Shown here: piece by piece, positions 1-10,445 of the stretch | Numbering within the stretch: the first letter of the stretch is position 1 | How the letters are laid out: every line of letters begins with the position of its first letter | Assembly (NCBI GenBank): GCA_028284675.1 | Contig: JANQRI010000019.1 | Coordinates: 1-64,000 of the forward strand | Reading direction: 5' to 3' | Origin: Gammaproteobacteria bacterium | GTDB taxonomy: Bacteria; Pseudomonadota; Gammaproteobacteria; HTCC5015 | DNA length: 64,000 nt | Notes under the pieces: generated by a model | Database searches by the model: none | What the model saw: only the letters and a program-made list of their open reading frames with translations | What the model was told of the DNA's origin: nothing | Translations under genes and position numbers: made by a program

Positions 1-1
1 C

Positions 2-256
2 AATACCTGGCGCGGTGGTTATGTGATGTTACATGACCAGGGATCAGGGGATGGGCCGTTTCATTTTGAGAAGGATGTGATTGCTCACAATGGCGCTTAC
101 CCCGGTGGGTTTCGCCTGAGTAATGCTTCATCTGCGCCGGTGGTTCAGAATGATCTGGTAACAGGTGCTTCCAGTCTGGTAGATAATGACGGCAAACTAA
201 GCGGCGGTAATCGTACCAGCTTTCTTGGATTGCATGGTCATGAAGTATCTTTTTAG
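2..256 (+). CDS. C-terminal part of an unrecognised protein, cut by the window edge
   Basis: The reading frame is open from base 2 to the TAG at 254-256. An internal ATG exists at 23, but codons upstream of it are also open, so this is most likely the last 84 residues of a longer gene starting outside the window. The residues are rich in Gly, Asn and Ser with alternating polar and hydrophobic positions, as in secreted beta-rich proteins. I recognise no family. It runs in the same direction as the cyclase gene and convergent with rsmJ. Confidence 0.5.
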   Translation, partial: NTWRGGYVMLHDQGSGDGPFHFEKDVIAHNGAYPGGFRLSNASSAPVVQNDLVTGASSLVDNDGKLSGGNRTSFLGLHGHEVSF

Positions 257-375
257 GGCTGGTTCAGAAAAGCACTAAAGAGGTAAACAGGGTAATTGTA
301 ATAGGTTGGCAGCGTACTTTTAGAATCTGTCTTAAATAGCCGACTTGCTACGGTATTCATAAGTGTTTTTCATTT

Positions 376-1158
376 TTATGGTTCTTTTAAGAAAGGTTTG
401 CTCAAATAAATATCATAACGTGTATTTTTGCTTTTGATGCATGTGTCAGGTTGATGTGGCGTTAAAGGCTCAGACAGCCTGGGCCGTTTTACGACAACTC
501 TGCGTCTTGCCACAGTCAATGCGGTGGTTAACAATTCCGGAGCATCTTCGTCATTTCCAACCAACTTTCTCGCGTAGCGCATCTCTTTTTTTACCAAAGC
601 TGATTTTCTTCGTGCCGGATACATTGGGTCAAGATAAATAACATCCGGTTTTTCATCTGCTCCAAGGTTACTGAGGTAAACTCGGCTATCTGCAAGGATA
701 AGTTGCAGCCTGTCAAGAACAGCTTGCAGTTTAACGTTTAAGCTGGCACGCTCCAGCCCGTCTGCAAGCAAAGCTGCGAATACCGGTGAGCGTTCGAGCA
801 ATAGCACTTTGCAGCCCAATGCAGCCAATATAAAGGCATCACGGCCCAAACCCGCGGTTGCATCAATAACATATGGGTGCGATGTGCTTTTTATGCTTAT
901 AGCCCGGGCTAATGGTTGTTGCTTGCCAGCATGATTGAGCCGATAATTGGTTTTTCCGCTGTTGAATTCCGCATACAATGGTCCTGCTGCATTAGGGTTT
1001 AGATCGCGCAGCTCAAGGTGTGTGGGGCCACAATGCAGCATAAAGCCTTTTTGAGGCAGCGAATTCGCAAGCGTCAGCTTGAATTGTGATGCCAATCGTA
1101 ATGCATATTCGCGCCGTAAAGGGTGGTATGAAAGCGCAATGTTCTCGGACTTTGTCAT
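376..1158 (-). CDS. rsmJ: 16S rRNA (guanine1516-N2)-methyltransferase RsmJ
   Basis: A 260-aa class I SAM-dependent methyltransferase that modifies G1516 in helix 45 of 16S rRNA in the cytoplasm. The SAM-binding segment is visible as DATAGLGRDAF near residues 99-109, followed by the acidic strand end LLLER. The catalytic-site motif YLDPMYPARRKSALVKKEMR near residues 175-194 is the hallmark of the RsmJ family. Length is normal for the family. The start at 1158 has only a weak Shine-Dalgarno sequence. The gene stands alone, convergent with the fragment at the left edge and divergent from the cyclase gene. RsmJ is essentially a gammaproteobacterial protein, which supports the host assignment. Confidence 0.95.
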   Translation of the reverse strand: MTKSENIALSYHPLRREYALRLASQFKLTLANSLPQKGFMLHCGPTHLELRDLNPNAAGPLYAEFNSGKTNYRLNHAGKQQPLARAISIKSTSHPYVIDATAGLGRDAFILAALGCKVLLLERSPVFAALLADGLERASLNVKLQAVLDRLQLILADSRVYLSNLGADEKPDVIYLDPMYPARRKSALVKKEMRYARKLVGNDEDAPELLTTALTVARRRVVVKRPRLSEPLTPHQPDTCIKSKNTRYDIYLSKPFLKEP

Positions 1159-1352
1159 GGCAACTCTGGTGTGATTCGATATTTTTTGCCGGTTTGTTAT
1201 TAAAGAGTTGATAAGATATATAGAGTACAGGCTTTGTCAATAAAAAGCCGGTGTCGGTGGTATCGTTAGTGCTTCGGGCTGTTTAGGCGGTAAACCGCAG
1301 ATTATATATTTGTACGCAAACTATGTATTGATTTTATAGTGACTTAATAAAT

Positions 1353-2666
1353 TTGAATAAACAAACAAAAATTTTGCAAGGCGAGCTAACTGACAGCATA
1401 ACGCGACAGATAAACAGATCGCGCAAAGATATAACAATTTTATTTACCGATATTCAGGATTCCACCAAAATCTGGGATCAGTATGGTGATGTAAAAGCCC
1501 GTCTTATCGTGGATCAGCATAACCGCTTATTGTTCCCTGTGGTTAAAAAATATCGCGGTCGAATTATAAAGACAATCGGTGATGCAATAATGGCATCTTT
1601 CAAGAAGCCGCAGAATGCTGTTAAAGCAGCAATAGCAATCCAGCAAACCCTGGCTGCAACAAGGCAACGTGATGAACGTTTTCAATTGAAAGTGAGAATT
1701 GGAGTACATACCGGAAAGGCCATTGTCGAAGACCAGGATGTCTTTGGGGATGTGGTTAATGTGGCCGCACGGGTGGAAAGCGAGGGCAAGGGTGATGAAA
1801 TACTGCTCTCAGGTAACACGGCAGAGCAAGTAGTGCATGATGATTATTGTTTGATCAGTAAAGGGGAATTTTCACCAAAAGGCAAGTCAAATGCACTGAT
1901 GCTGTATAAATGTGAATGGAAGCGATTTCCGGAGGATTTAACGCGTAATATCAAGTTCAAATCATGGTTACCGTTGGTCGCACGTCAGAAGCGAGAGTTG
2001 TTGTTAAGTATTGTCGCAACACTGGGTATCAGTTATTTGCTTTATTTGGTTTATATTCGGTATTTAATTGCAGATTTTGAAGAAGCTGCGCTTGTTACGC
2101 TAAACCCATCGCTATTATTTGATCAATATCCTTATGTTTTATGGGGTAGTGTGATTTTTGTATTGATGTTGCTGGTTTTTACGCTAATAAAAATTCGCAA
2201 TATTCCTTACCGCTTGATGTATTTTTTTCGTGGTGGCCTGGGGTTTGCACTGGGGTTTCTGTTGCTGTTTTTGCCGGGGCACTTTTTTGAGCTGCCCTTT
2301 GGCGATAAGTGGGATGGCGTATTGCATGAGTCCAAGCATTTATTTGTGCGCGTACTGGGCGATAGTGCACCGGTATACAGTCAACCTACAGAAACGGCAT
2401 CGCAACTATTGACTGTTAAAAAGGGTGATTTGCTGTTGCAGGCAGATGTTGTAAGCCGTTATGGATATGTTTGGAATAAAGTTCTGATTGGCCCTGGGGT
2501 ATATGGTTGGGTGCAGCGTGTCACTCCACCTAAACTGGGAGTGCCTTCCGAACGGTTGACGCGCTCGAATAAATTTTATTTCCGCTACAGGGATTTGTAT
2601 GCAGTGCTGTTTGGTGTGCTGGGTTTTTTGTGGGGGGCTTTTGATTTTAGAATAAAACCGACCTGA
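1353..2666 (+). CDS. Membrane-anchored class III adenylate cyclase with SH3-like domain
   Basis: 437 aa from a TTG start. The class III cyclase domain occupies roughly residues 25-185. Its metal-binding aspartates are D33 (FTDIQDS) and D77 (KTIGDA), and N136 and R140 (NVAAR) are the transition-state residues, so the enzyme looks active and should make cAMP. Hydrophobic segments follow near 217-236, 260-280 and 294-311. Then comes an SH3-like domain at about 330-392, probably periplasmic, and a last membrane segment near 414-431. A catalytic domain before the membrane and a putative cell-wall-sensing domain after it is the reverse of the common sensor-membrane-cyclase order. It has no operon partner. 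Guanylate cyclase activity cannot be excluded from sequence alone. Confidence 0.85.
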   Translation: MNKQTKILQGELTDSITRQINRSRKDITILFTDIQDSTKIWDQYGDVKARLIVDQHNRLLFPVVKKYRGRIIKTIGDAIMASFKKPQNAVKAAIAIQQTLAATRQRDERFQLKVRIGVHTGKAIVEDQDVFGDVVNVAARVESEGKGDEILLSGNTAEQVVHDDYCLISKGEFSPKGKSNALMLYKCEWKRFPEDLTRNIKFKSWLPLVARQKRELLLSIVATLGISYLLYLVYIRYLIADFEEAALVTLNPSLLFDQYPYVLWGSVIFVLMLLVFTLIKIRNIPYRLMYFFRGGLGFALGFLLLFLPGHFFELPFGDKWDGVLHESKHLFVRVLGDSAPVYSQPTETASQLLTVKKGDLLLQADVVSRYGYVWNKVLIGPGVYGWVQRVTPPKLGVPSERLTRSNKFYFRYRDLYAVLFGVLGFLWGAFDFRIKPT

Positions 2667-2732
2667 TGGGTGAAATCCTGGCTGGGACCCCGCGCATGTA
2701 TAAAGGAGGTTTTTCCAGGTTCAGCTTGAGCG

Positions 2733-3341
2733 CTAAGTTGTTTCCGGTGGCGACATTCCGTTGTATAGAAATTTTTGCGCCAGATCTGCATAGCTGCTCA
2801 TGGGATTATTCTCGAGCTCATCCAGCCAGTCCGGTCTTCCAACATGAACTTTCTCGGCATCAGGTGACCTTATCGCTTCTTGTCGCTCTGATTTGGAAGT
2901 AATCAGTTGCTTCATTGTGCCGTCAGGTCTGCTAATTGGGTATGGTGTTACCCGGGCGACCTCTCTGCTACCGGCGTTGGCTGATGATGCCGGAGTCGGT
3001 GCGCTGGTTAGAGGTGCGGGAGAAGGGTTTGTTTCCGCGGTATCTGTTGCGGTGCTGCTTACACTGGTTGCGGTACTAACACTGGCTGCCGGAACGCTGA
3101 TACTTTTGCCGTCTGCCGAAGATACAGCGCTGCCGCCACTGCCGGAAGTGCCACTTGCAACAGGTGCTGCCGGTGACGATGGTTTTGAAGGAGGCGTCAT
3201 TGCAGCTGCCACTGCCTGAGCAAACTGGCCAGCATTAGGGGAAGCAGTTGGTATCGTATCGGAATCGTATTTGTATCCGATATCAGTGGTAAACTGCGGA
3301 ATAGATATGACCGACTGAGCGGTACCTTTAGTAGTGCCCAT
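2733..3341 (-). CDS. Low-complexity Ala/Ser/Pro-rich hypothetical protein
   Basis: 202 aa with no signal peptide or membrane segment. The first 45 residues are ordinary. Residues 48-125 are almost entirely Ala, Ser, Pro, Thr and Val, as in a linker. The last 70 residues are charged and end in a short helical segment (DLAQKFLYNG). No family recognised. The clean initial and terminal segments around a biased centre favour this strand over the overlapping plus-strand reading frame. It lies downstream of mreD on the same strand, separated by about 300 bases. No Shine-Dalgarno sequence is evident before the ATG at 3341. Confidence 0.5.
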   Translation of the reverse strand: MGTTKGTAQSVISIPQFTTDIGYKYDSDTIPTASPNAGQFAQAVAAAMTPPSKPSSPAAPVASGTSGSGGSAVSSADGKSISVPAASVSTATSVSSTATDTAETNPSPAPLTSAPTPASSANAGSREVARVTPYPISRPDGTMKQLITSKSERQEAIRSPDAEKVHVGRPDWLDELENNPMSSYADLAQKFLYNGMSPPETT

Positions 3342-3639
3342 GTGTATATTATGCTTATTGGCTTAAAAAGCCATGAAATGCCGAGCCGCGGAACTTTATA
3401 ATTACACTAGATAGCCAGCTATTGTCCACTCGTCGAGTGGCGTTTCCGGTCAGTATTTCATGGCGACCTTGTCTTTCTTTTTCATCCTAAACTTATGTAT
3501 TAATTATAAATGTCCGGATGGACCAGCCACAATATGCAGGAAGTTATATAAGGTAATATAACCCTGCCTTGCCAGGTTTTTTATGCTGGCGTAAGGCCTT
3601 GTTTTATATAAATAATTTATTAAGTGTGGGTTTGTGCAG

Positions 3640-4134
3640 TTAGCGGTGTGCGGGTAAAAACCGGCCTTGTATATCCCGCATAACGGCATAGACCCACGGC
3701 CATAACAGCATGCTGATAATTGAAGGCATAAAGTACAACCACAAATTTTCAGGTGCACGTTTGGTAATGCCGTAAATCCATAGAAACAGGATTTGCTTGA
3801 TTAGCAAGGCAATCATTACAATAAAACCCTGTTGTACAATCGGGTAAAGCCTGATGCGCTGATGATTCTTCAGGAAGATATATGCGATGATGCAGATACC
3901 CAATGCATGTTGTCCGAGCAAAGTCCCCATAGCAATATCAAGTAAAACGCCAAAGGTAAAGCTGGTTCTCAGGCCGATTGCTTTAGGCAGGCTCATACAC
4001 CAGTAAATGATCGCTAAAGTGAGCCATTCCGGTCTAAAAGGTTCGGCCCAATTGGGCAATGGAAACAAAGTCAGCATCAGCGCGACCATCAATGTCAGGT
4101 TGATAGTCCAAAAGTGGCGTAGCGCGCTATTCAT
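3640..4134 (-). CDS. mreD: Rod shape-determining protein MreD
   Basis: 164 aa, an inner-membrane protein with about five hydrophobic segments. The opening segment ends in the typical LFPLPNWAEPFRPEWL stretch, and a central FGVLLDIAMGTLLGQHALG motif is diagnostic of MreD. It acts with MreB and MreC in the elongasome that guides lateral wall synthesis. It starts 3 bases after the mreC stop codon, so translation is probably coupled. It is the last gene of the mreBCD operon; no rodA or pbp2 gene follows here. Confidence 0.93.
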   Translation of the reverse strand: MNSALRHFWTINLTLMVALMLTLFPLPNWAEPFRPEWLTLAIIYWCMSLPKAIGLRTSFTFGVLLDIAMGTLLGQHALGICIIAYIFLKNHQRIRLYPIVQQGFIVMIALLIKQILFLWIYGITKRAPENLWLYFMPSIISMLLWPWVYAVMRDIQGRFLPAHR

Positions 4135-4137
4135 TAT

Positions 4138-4974
4138 TTATTTTTGGGGCGGTGTGTTGGGCCAGACTAGCAGCACTTCCCGACTTTTGTCCAGGCGTGC
4201 TGTGGGTGTGGCTGTGACTTTTGCAAATTGTTTGCCTGGTTGTATGACAACATTCGCAACCAGTGCTACCGGATAGTTCGGAGGAAAACGGCCGCCTAGG
4301 CCGGATGTGATCATCAGATCGCCGGGTTGCAATCCGGTGTTATTGGGGATATGCAATAGGTCAAGTTCATTGGGGTTACCTTTGCCCTGTGCAATGGTGC
4401 GGGTTCCGCTGCGGTTGCTTTGCAACGGGAGTGCATGACTCGCGTCTGATATCAGTAAAGCAGCTGAAGAGTGACGGTTGACTTCAATAATCTGGCCCAT
4501 CACACCACTGGCATCGATTACTGCCTGGCCAAGATAAACACCATGATACTCACCTTTATTAATTATGATTTGCTGCTTATAAAAATCCTGATCCACAGTG
4601 ATGACTTCAGCAACCAAAGTATTTTCACCGACATCCGAAGAGGAGTGCAATAGTTCACGTAGTCTGGCGTTTTCCTGTCTAAGGCTGGCAAGTTTAAGCT
4701 GTTGGGTTTGCAGTTGCAGATTTTCCGTTCGCAGCTGCTCATTTTCAGTCAGCAGGGCGCGGCGACTGGCCAGCGATTCACTGGCGTGATCCAGTGTCCG
4801 AACCGGTATCGTGACAATATATTGCAGTGGATAAATGATATAGGAGCCGATCAGTGAACGGATGCTGTTCAGCGTTTGTTGTCGGTGATCAATTGTCATT
4901 AAAGTGATGCAGGTGATCATCACAATAATAAGACGTAAAGTCAGGCTGACATTTTGTTGAAACAGTGACTGCAT
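4138..4974 (-). CDS. mreC: Rod shape-determining protein MreC
   Basis: 278 aa. A single N-terminal membrane segment (about residues 13-28) is followed by a coiled coil (about 60-110, rich in Glu, Gln and Leu). A periplasmic double beta-barrel follows, with the family motif GxxGQIIEVNRHSS and the LGGRFPPNYPVA stretch. MreC is the periplasmic scaffold linking MreB filaments to penicillin-binding proteins. The start at 4974 is fixed by a strong AAGGAGAGG Shine-Dalgarno sequence. It lies 33 bases downstream of mreB and 3 bases before mreD. Confidence 0.95.
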   Translation of the reverse strand: MQSLFQQNVSLTLRLIIVMITCITLMTIDHRQQTLNSIRSLIGSYIIYPLQYIVTIPVRTLDHASESLASRRALLTENEQLRTENLQLQTQQLKLASLRQENARLRELLHSSSDVGENTLVAEVITVDQDFYKQQIIINKGEYHGVYLGQAVIDASGVMGQIIEVNRHSSAALLISDASHALPLQSNRSGTRTIAQGKGNPNELDLLHIPNNTGLQPGDLMITSGLGGRFPPNYPVALVANVVIQPGKQFAKVTATPTARLDKSREVLLVWPNTPPQK

Positions 4975-5007
4975 GACCTCTCCTTATCAGAGGCAGCAAT
5001 AACCAGG

Positions 5008-6126
<1,119 letters not shown>

Positions 6127-6191
6127 CTACAGCCTAATTAATGCGAAATTTGCCCGAAAATACCGGTATTTTTGTCCGGTTTGGCTAAAAT

Positions 6192-6219
6192 TTGCGGTAT
6201 AAAATAGTCACTATATGAT
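6192..6219 (+). promoter_or_regulatory. Candidate sigma-70 promoter for gatCAB
   Basis: TTGCGG and TATGAT are separated by 16 bases, about 70 bases upstream of the gatC start in the 235-base mreB-gatC divergent region. The -10 element is good and the -35 is partial. It is assigned only by motif and position. Confidence 0.3.
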
Positions 6220-6289
6220 AGTCAATTATGCTAACGTTTCGGCTCTTTCAGGATGGGGTCCGGATTTTTAAATTGGTAAAGGAAGGTAA

Positions 6290-6577
6290 ATGAGTTTAAG
6301 TTCAGATGAGGTGCGTAAGGTTGCACATTTGGCGCGGCTGGGAATTGAAGAAAGTGCGATTTCGGAATATGCCGAACAGTTGTCGCGCATCTTGGAACTG
6401 GTTGAACAGATGCAGGCGGTGGATACCGAAGGTGTAGAACCGATGGCGCATCCTCAGGATATCAGCCAGCGTTTGCGGGATGATGAAGTCACCGAAACAG
6501 ATCAGCGGGACCGGTTTCAAGAGGGGGCTCCGCAAGTAGAGTCCGGTTTGTATTTGGTTCCGAAAGTGATTGAGTGA
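6290..6577 (+). CDS. gatC: Asp-tRNA(Asn)/Glu-tRNA(Gln) amidotransferase subunit C
   Basis: 95 aa, full length. It begins [18 protein letters not shown], typical of GatC, and carries the VEPMAHPQ motif that threads between the other two subunits. GatC is the small subunit stabilising the GatCAB complex that converts mischarged Glu-tRNA(Gln) or Asp-tRNA(Asn). A strong Shine-Dalgarno sequence (GGAAGG) precedes the ATG. It leads the gatC-gatA-gatB operon. Confidence 0.95.
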   Translation: MSLSSDEVRKVAHLARLGIEESAISEYAEQLSRILELVEQMQAVDTEGVEPMAHPQDISQRLRDDEVTETDQRDRFQEGAPQVESGLYLVPKVIE

Positions 6578-6591
6578 CGGAGCGTCAGAAT

Positions 6592-8046
6592 ATGTATGAT
6601 AAGACTCTGGCGGAGTTATCCAGTGGATTGCGGAGCGGTGCGTTTTCCGCGGTCGAGTTGGCTGAACATTTTTTGGCAAGAACCGAGCGTTTTCATACGC
6701 AGCTTAATTGCCTGATAAGCGTATCTCCCGAATTGGCAATGGCGCGGGCAGCGGATGCTGACCGTCAGCGCGCCGAGGGCGATTCGCGGCCGTTACTTGG
6801 TATTCCGCTGATGCATAAAGATATTTTTTGTACTGAGGGGGTAAAGACCAGCTGCGGCTCAAAAATGCTGGATAATTTTGTTGCGCCGTATGAATCCACT
6901 GTCAGTCGCAAGCTTAAAGAAGCCGGTACCGTGATGCTGGGTAAAACCAATATGGATGAGTTTGCGATGGGCTCCTCCAATGAAACCAGTTATTACGGGC
7001 CGGTCAGAAACCCGTGGGATACAGATTGTGTGCCCGGCGGTTCTTCCGGAGGCTCGGCCGCAGCGGTTGCCGCACGTTTGGCGCCGGCAGCAACCGGTAC
7101 CGATACCGGTGGGTCTATTCGTCAACCGGCATCATTATGTAATGTAACCGGACTGAAGCCGACATATGGCCGGGTTTCGCGTTACGGAATGATTGCGTTT
7201 GCTTCAAGTCTCGATCAGGCGGGTCCTATGGCGGCGACTGCTGAGGATTGCGCGTTGTTGTTAGCTGCAATGGCCGGTTTTGATCCGGCCGATTCTACTT
7301 CTTTGGACCGGCCGGTGCCGGATTATCAAAGCACGCTGACAAACTCCATTAAGGGGTTGAAAATTGGTCTGCCGAAATCATTTTTTAGCACAGGTTTGAA
7401 CAGTGCGATTGCGCAGGTGATTGAAACAGCTTTGTCTGAGTACCGTCAGGCTGGAGCGGAGTTGGTGGAGGTTGATCTGCCGCATATGCATTTATCTGTA
7501 CCTGTTTATTATGTGGTAGCGCCGGCCGAATGCTCCTCAAATTTATCACGCTATGATGGTGTGCGTTATGGCCATCGGGCGGATTCTCCTAAGGATCTTG
7601 AAGATTTATTCAAGCGTTCGCGTGATGAAGGCTTTGGTGCTGAAGTTAAAAGGCGTGTGATGATCGGTACGTATGCATTGTCTGCGGGTTACTATGATGC
7701 GTATTACCGTAAAGCCCAGCAAATTCGTCGCCTGATCAGTGAGGACTTCAGGCAGGCGTTCGAAAAAGTCGACGTTATCATGGGTCCGACTTCGCCGACA
7801 ACGGCGTTTAAAATCGGCGAAAAAACGGATGACCCGGTCTCAATGTATCTTTCCGACATCTACACTATCGCGGTAAATCTCGCAGGCTTGCCGGGCATTT
7901 CGATTCCAGCCGGGATGCTTAATGGTTTGCCGGTAGGTTTGCAGATTATTGGCAATTATTTCGATGAAGGACGCTTACTGAATGCGGCGCATCAGTATCA
8001 GTTATTGACTGATTGGCACAAAAAAATACCGGAAGCATTTTGCTGA
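6592..8046 (+). CDS. gatA: Asp-tRNA(Asn)/Glu-tRNA(Gln) amidotransferase subunit A
   Basis: 484 aa from the ATG at 6592. GGAG lies 9 bases upstream and the protein then begins MYDKTLAEL, as usual. A GTG at 6574 overlapping the gatC stop codon is possible but has no ribosome-binding site. The amidase-signature Ser-cisSer-Lys triad is present: Lys in LMHKDIF, the glycine/serine-rich [12 protein letters not shown] loop, and the nucleophile in [11 protein letters not shown]. GatA hydrolyses glutamine to supply ammonia for the transamidation done by GatB. Confidence 0.97.
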   Translation: MYDKTLAELSSGLRSGAFSAVELAEHFLARTERFHTQLNCLISVSPELAMARAADADRQRAEGDSRPLLGIPLMHKDIFCTEGVKTSCGSKMLDNFVAPYESTVSRKLKEAGTVMLGKTNMDEFAMGSSNETSYYGPVRNPWDTDCVPGGSSGGSAAAVAARLAPAATGTDTGGSIRQPASLCNVTGLKPTYGRVSRYGMIAFASSLDQAGPMAATAEDCALLLAAMAGFDPADSTSLDRPVPDYQSTLTNSIKGLKIGLPKSFFSTGLNSAIAQVIETALSEYRQAGAELVEVDLPHMHLSVPVYYVVAPAECSSNLSRYDGVRYGHRADSPKDLEDLFKRSRDEGFGAEVKRRVMIGTYALSAGYYDAYYRKAQQIRRLISEDFRQAFEKVDVIMGPTSPTTAFKIGEKTDDPVSMYLSDIYTIAVNLAGLPGISIPAGMLNGLPVGLQIIGNYFDEGRLLNAAHQYQLLTDWHKKIPEAFC

Positions 8047-8084
8047 GCGGTATTTTGCAGGTTTAAAGGCGGGGACAGACATAA

Positions 8085-9518
8085 ATGAATTGGGAAACAG
8101 TCATTGGGCTTGAAGTGCATGTTCAGCTGGCAACATGCAGCAAGATTTTTTCAGGTGCTTCAATAGCCTACGGTGCCGAACCGAACACTCAGGCATGCGC
8201 GGTAGACCTGGGTCTGCCGGGGGTTTTGCCCGTTTTAAATAAAGAGGCTGTGCGTATGGCGGTCAAATTCGGTTTGGCGGTCAATGCACAGATTGCTTCA
8301 AGGTCGGTATTTGCCAGGAAAAATTATTTTTATCCGGATTTGCCAAAGGGTTATCAAATTTCCCAATATGAGTTGCCGGTTGTCGGCCCGGGCTCTCTGG
8401 ATATTGAGCCGGAGGGGACGGATGTACGACGCATTGGGATAACGCGTGCGCACCTTGAGGAGGATGCCGGAAAATCCTTGCATGAAGATTTTCATGGTAT
8501 GAGCGGGATTGACTTAAACCGCGCAGGCACGCCATTGCTGGAAATTGTGTCTGAGCCGGATTTACGTTCGGCAAAAGAGGCGGTTGCATATCTGAAAAAG
8601 CTGCATACGCTGGTTCGCTATATTGAGATTTCCGACGGCAATATGCAGGAAGGTTCGTTTCGTTGTGATGCCAATGTATCGATCAGGCCGGAGGGGCAGG
8701 CAGAGTTCGGAACACGTGCCGAAATTAAGAACCTTAATTCTTTTCGTTTTGTTGAAAAAGCGATTAATTTTGAAATTGAGCGTCAAATCGATGTATTGGA
8801 AGGCGGCGGTACAGTGGTCCAGGAAACCCGCCTGTATGACTCCGATAAAGATGAAACACGCTCAATGCGGGGTAAAGAAGAGGCAAACGATTATCGTTAT
8901 TTTCCTGACCCTGATCTGTTGCCACTGGATATAGCACCGGAGCTGCTCGATGAGATTCGTGCTTCTTTACCGGAACTGCCGGATGCTAAAAAAGAGCGCT
9001 TTGTCGAAACCTATGGTTTGTCGGCATATGATGCCGGTGTACTGACTGCCAGCCGCGAAATGGCCGATTATTTTGAGACCGTCGTTGAGCGCAGCAGTGC
9101 TGACCCGAAAATTGCAGCAAACTGGGTGATTGGTGAGTTAACCGGGGCATTAAATAAGGCCGGGATAGAGCTTGGCCAGAGCCAGGTCAGTGCCGAGCAG
9201 CTTGCCGGCCTGTTGGACCGCATCGCGGATAACACGATTTCAGGCAAAATAGCCAAAGAGGTATTCGACGCGATATGGAATGGTGAAGGCAGTGCGGATG
9301 AGGTGATTGATCGCCGTGGGTTGAAGCAGATTACCGATACTGGCGCAATTGAAGCTGTAATCGACGAGGTGCTGGCGGCGAATCCGGGCCAGTTGGAGCA
9401 ATATCGGGCCGGCAAGGACAAATTATTCGGGTTTTTCGTCGGTCAGGTGATGAAAAAAACCCAGGGCAAAGCAAATCCTTCCCAAGTAAATCAAATACTT
9501 AAAGAGAAACTCAAATAG
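8085..9518 (+). CDS. gatB: Asp-tRNA(Asn)/Glu-tRNA(Gln) amidotransferase subunit B
   Basis: 477 aa, full length. It starts [17 protein letters not shown] and carries the GatB cradle motifs [20 protein letters not shown] and [17 protein letters not shown]. The C-terminal helical and YqeY-like tail domains end in [13 protein letters not shown]. GatB binds the tRNA, phosphorylates the mischarged carboxylate with ATP and transfers ammonia. It lies 38 bases after gatA with a GGGGA ribosome-binding site. Having GatCAB implies that the organism uses the indirect route for Gln-tRNA, Asn-tRNA or both. Confidence 0.97.
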   Translation: MNWETVIGLEVHVQLATCSKIFSGASIAYGAEPNTQACAVDLGLPGVLPVLNKEAVRMAVKFGLAVNAQIASRSVFARKNYFYPDLPKGYQISQYELPVVGPGSLDIEPEGTDVRRIGITRAHLEEDAGKSLHEDFHGMSGIDLNRAGTPLLEIVSEPDLRSAKEAVAYLKKLHTLVRYIEISDGNMQEGSFRCDANVSIRPEGQAEFGTRAEIKNLNSFRFVEKAINFEIERQIDVLEGGGTVVQETRLYDSDKDETRSMRGKEEANDYRYFPDPDLLPLDIAPELLDEIRASLPELPDAKKERFVETYGLSAYDAGVLTASREMADYFETVVERSSADPKIAANWVIGELTGALNKAGIELGQSQVSAEQLAGLLDRIADNTISGKIAKEVFDAIWNGEGSADEVIDRRGLKQITDTGAIEAVIDEVLAANPGQLEQYRAGKDKLFGFFVGQVMKKTQGKANPSQVNQILKEKLK

Positions 9519-9580
9519 TCGGCTTCCGTCAATCCAGGGGTTTGTGCTAACCTATCCGGATCTTCAAAACAGGGGGAGTT

Positions 9581-10003
9581 ATGCGAAAATTATCCGCCGG
9601 CGTTCAGGTTGATGATGACAGTGATATTGATATGACACCCATGCTGGACGTGGTGTTCATTATGTTGATTTTCTTTATTGTCACTGCATCTTTTGTCAAA
9701 GAAAGTGGCCTGAGCATGAGTAGCCCAAACGATCAGGATGAGCCACCACCGCAGGATGTGATTGAAGATAATACGATTTTAATTCGGATTGAGGCCAGTG
9801 GTAAAATCTGGATCGATGAGACTACGACTGATATTGACGGTGTGAAGCCCAGCGTGAAGCGCCTGCATGCACAGAATCCAAAAGCAAAAGTTGTAATTCA
9901 GCCAGACCCTAAATCCAAGACCGACCTGATGATCAGGGTCCTGGATCAGGCGCGCGCGGCAGATGTCGAAGCGTCGATAGCGTCTTTATTGATAACCCAA
10001 TAA
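9581..10003 (+). CDS. ExbD/TolR family biopolymer transport protein
   Basis: 140 aa. A short cytoplasmic head is followed by one membrane segment (about residues 21-43) with the diagnostic DMTPMLDVVFIMLIFF motif. Its Asp is the proton-path residue of ExbD/TolR. The periplasmic domain contains the usual VVIQPD and LMIRVLDQARAADVE stretches. ExbD proteins work with an ExbB/TolQ/MotA-type channel partner and TonB/TolA, none of which is in this window. It follows gatB by 62 bases with a GGGGAG ribosome-binding site and could be its own transcription unit. Confidence 0.9.
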   Translation: MRKLSAGVQVDDDSDIDMTPMLDVVFIMLIFFIVTASFVKESGLSMSSPNDQDEPPPQDVIEDNTILIRIEASGKIWIDETTTDIDGVKPSVKRLHAQNPKAKVVIQPDPKSKTDLMIRVLDQARAADVEASIASLLITQ

Positions 10004-10037
10004 CCGGCATTTCCAGTGATTTGTGATTGACGGTCGC

Positions 10038-10424
10038 CTAGACCGTCAAAGTGACTTCCTGCGCCCCTTTTTCGTTCAGCTTATAGGCCCGCATCTCCAG
10101 TACACCTTTGGTATTTAACGATATGATCAGGTGATAGGCATCCGGATAGGCTGAGTCGGAGAGCCTGTTTGCGGGTGGGGCCGGTGGGCTGTGCGGGCGT
10201 GAGCGGTAAACCGCAAATAATATTTCACCGTTTTCGTGCAAGGTCTGGAGTGCACGGTGCTGTTGTTTGTTGCCTGTAAGGTTCGGAACGGGATAAACAG
10301 TTGTTGGTGTATTATCGATTGCACCGACCAGACCATGAATTTCTGTATCAGGAGACTGTTGTGCAAGCGCCAGTAACTGTGTTGCCAGTGGTCTGTTGAT
10401 TTTAATTTCTGTTTGTTTATTCAT
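10038..10424 (-). CDS. JAB/MPN-domain protein lacking the metal ligands
   Basis: 128 aa spanning a single JAB (JAMM) fold: the early EIHGLVG segment (E28), the central VYPVPNLT strand, the region where the metal motif should be, and the C-terminal YHLIISLNTKGVLEMRAYKL strands. In active family members the zinc site is HxHP followed by Ser-x2-Asp. Here the residues read YRSRPHSPP (R74 and R76), both CGC codons, and no Ser-x2-Asp lies at the right spacing. It is therefore probably a non-catalytic relative. Active JAB proteins next to E1-like enzymes trim sulfur-carrier proteins. This one lies 21 bases downstream of the moeB-like gene and is likely co-transcribed. Confidence 0.7.
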   Translation of the reverse strand: MNKQTEIKINRPLATQLLALAQQSPDTEIHGLVGAIDNTPTTVYPVPNLTGNKQQHRALQTLHENGEILFAVYRSRPHSPPAPPANRLSDSAYPDAYHLIISLNTKGVLEMRAYKLNEKGAQEVTLTV

Positions 10425-10445
10425 TTAAATTACGGTGTTTGCAAA

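Noticed and set aside
23..256. Complete 77-aa gene at the left edge
   Set aside because: The frame stays open to the window start, so a truncated longer gene is more likely.
2893..3219. 108-aa plus-strand frame opposite the Ala/Ser-rich gene
   Set aside because: Explained as antisense to low-complexity codons; the minus-strand frame is longer with natural ends.
10028..10048. Hairpin TGACGGTC/GACCGTCA between exbD and the JAB gene as terminator
   Set aside because: Overlaps the JAB stop codon and has no T-run on either side.
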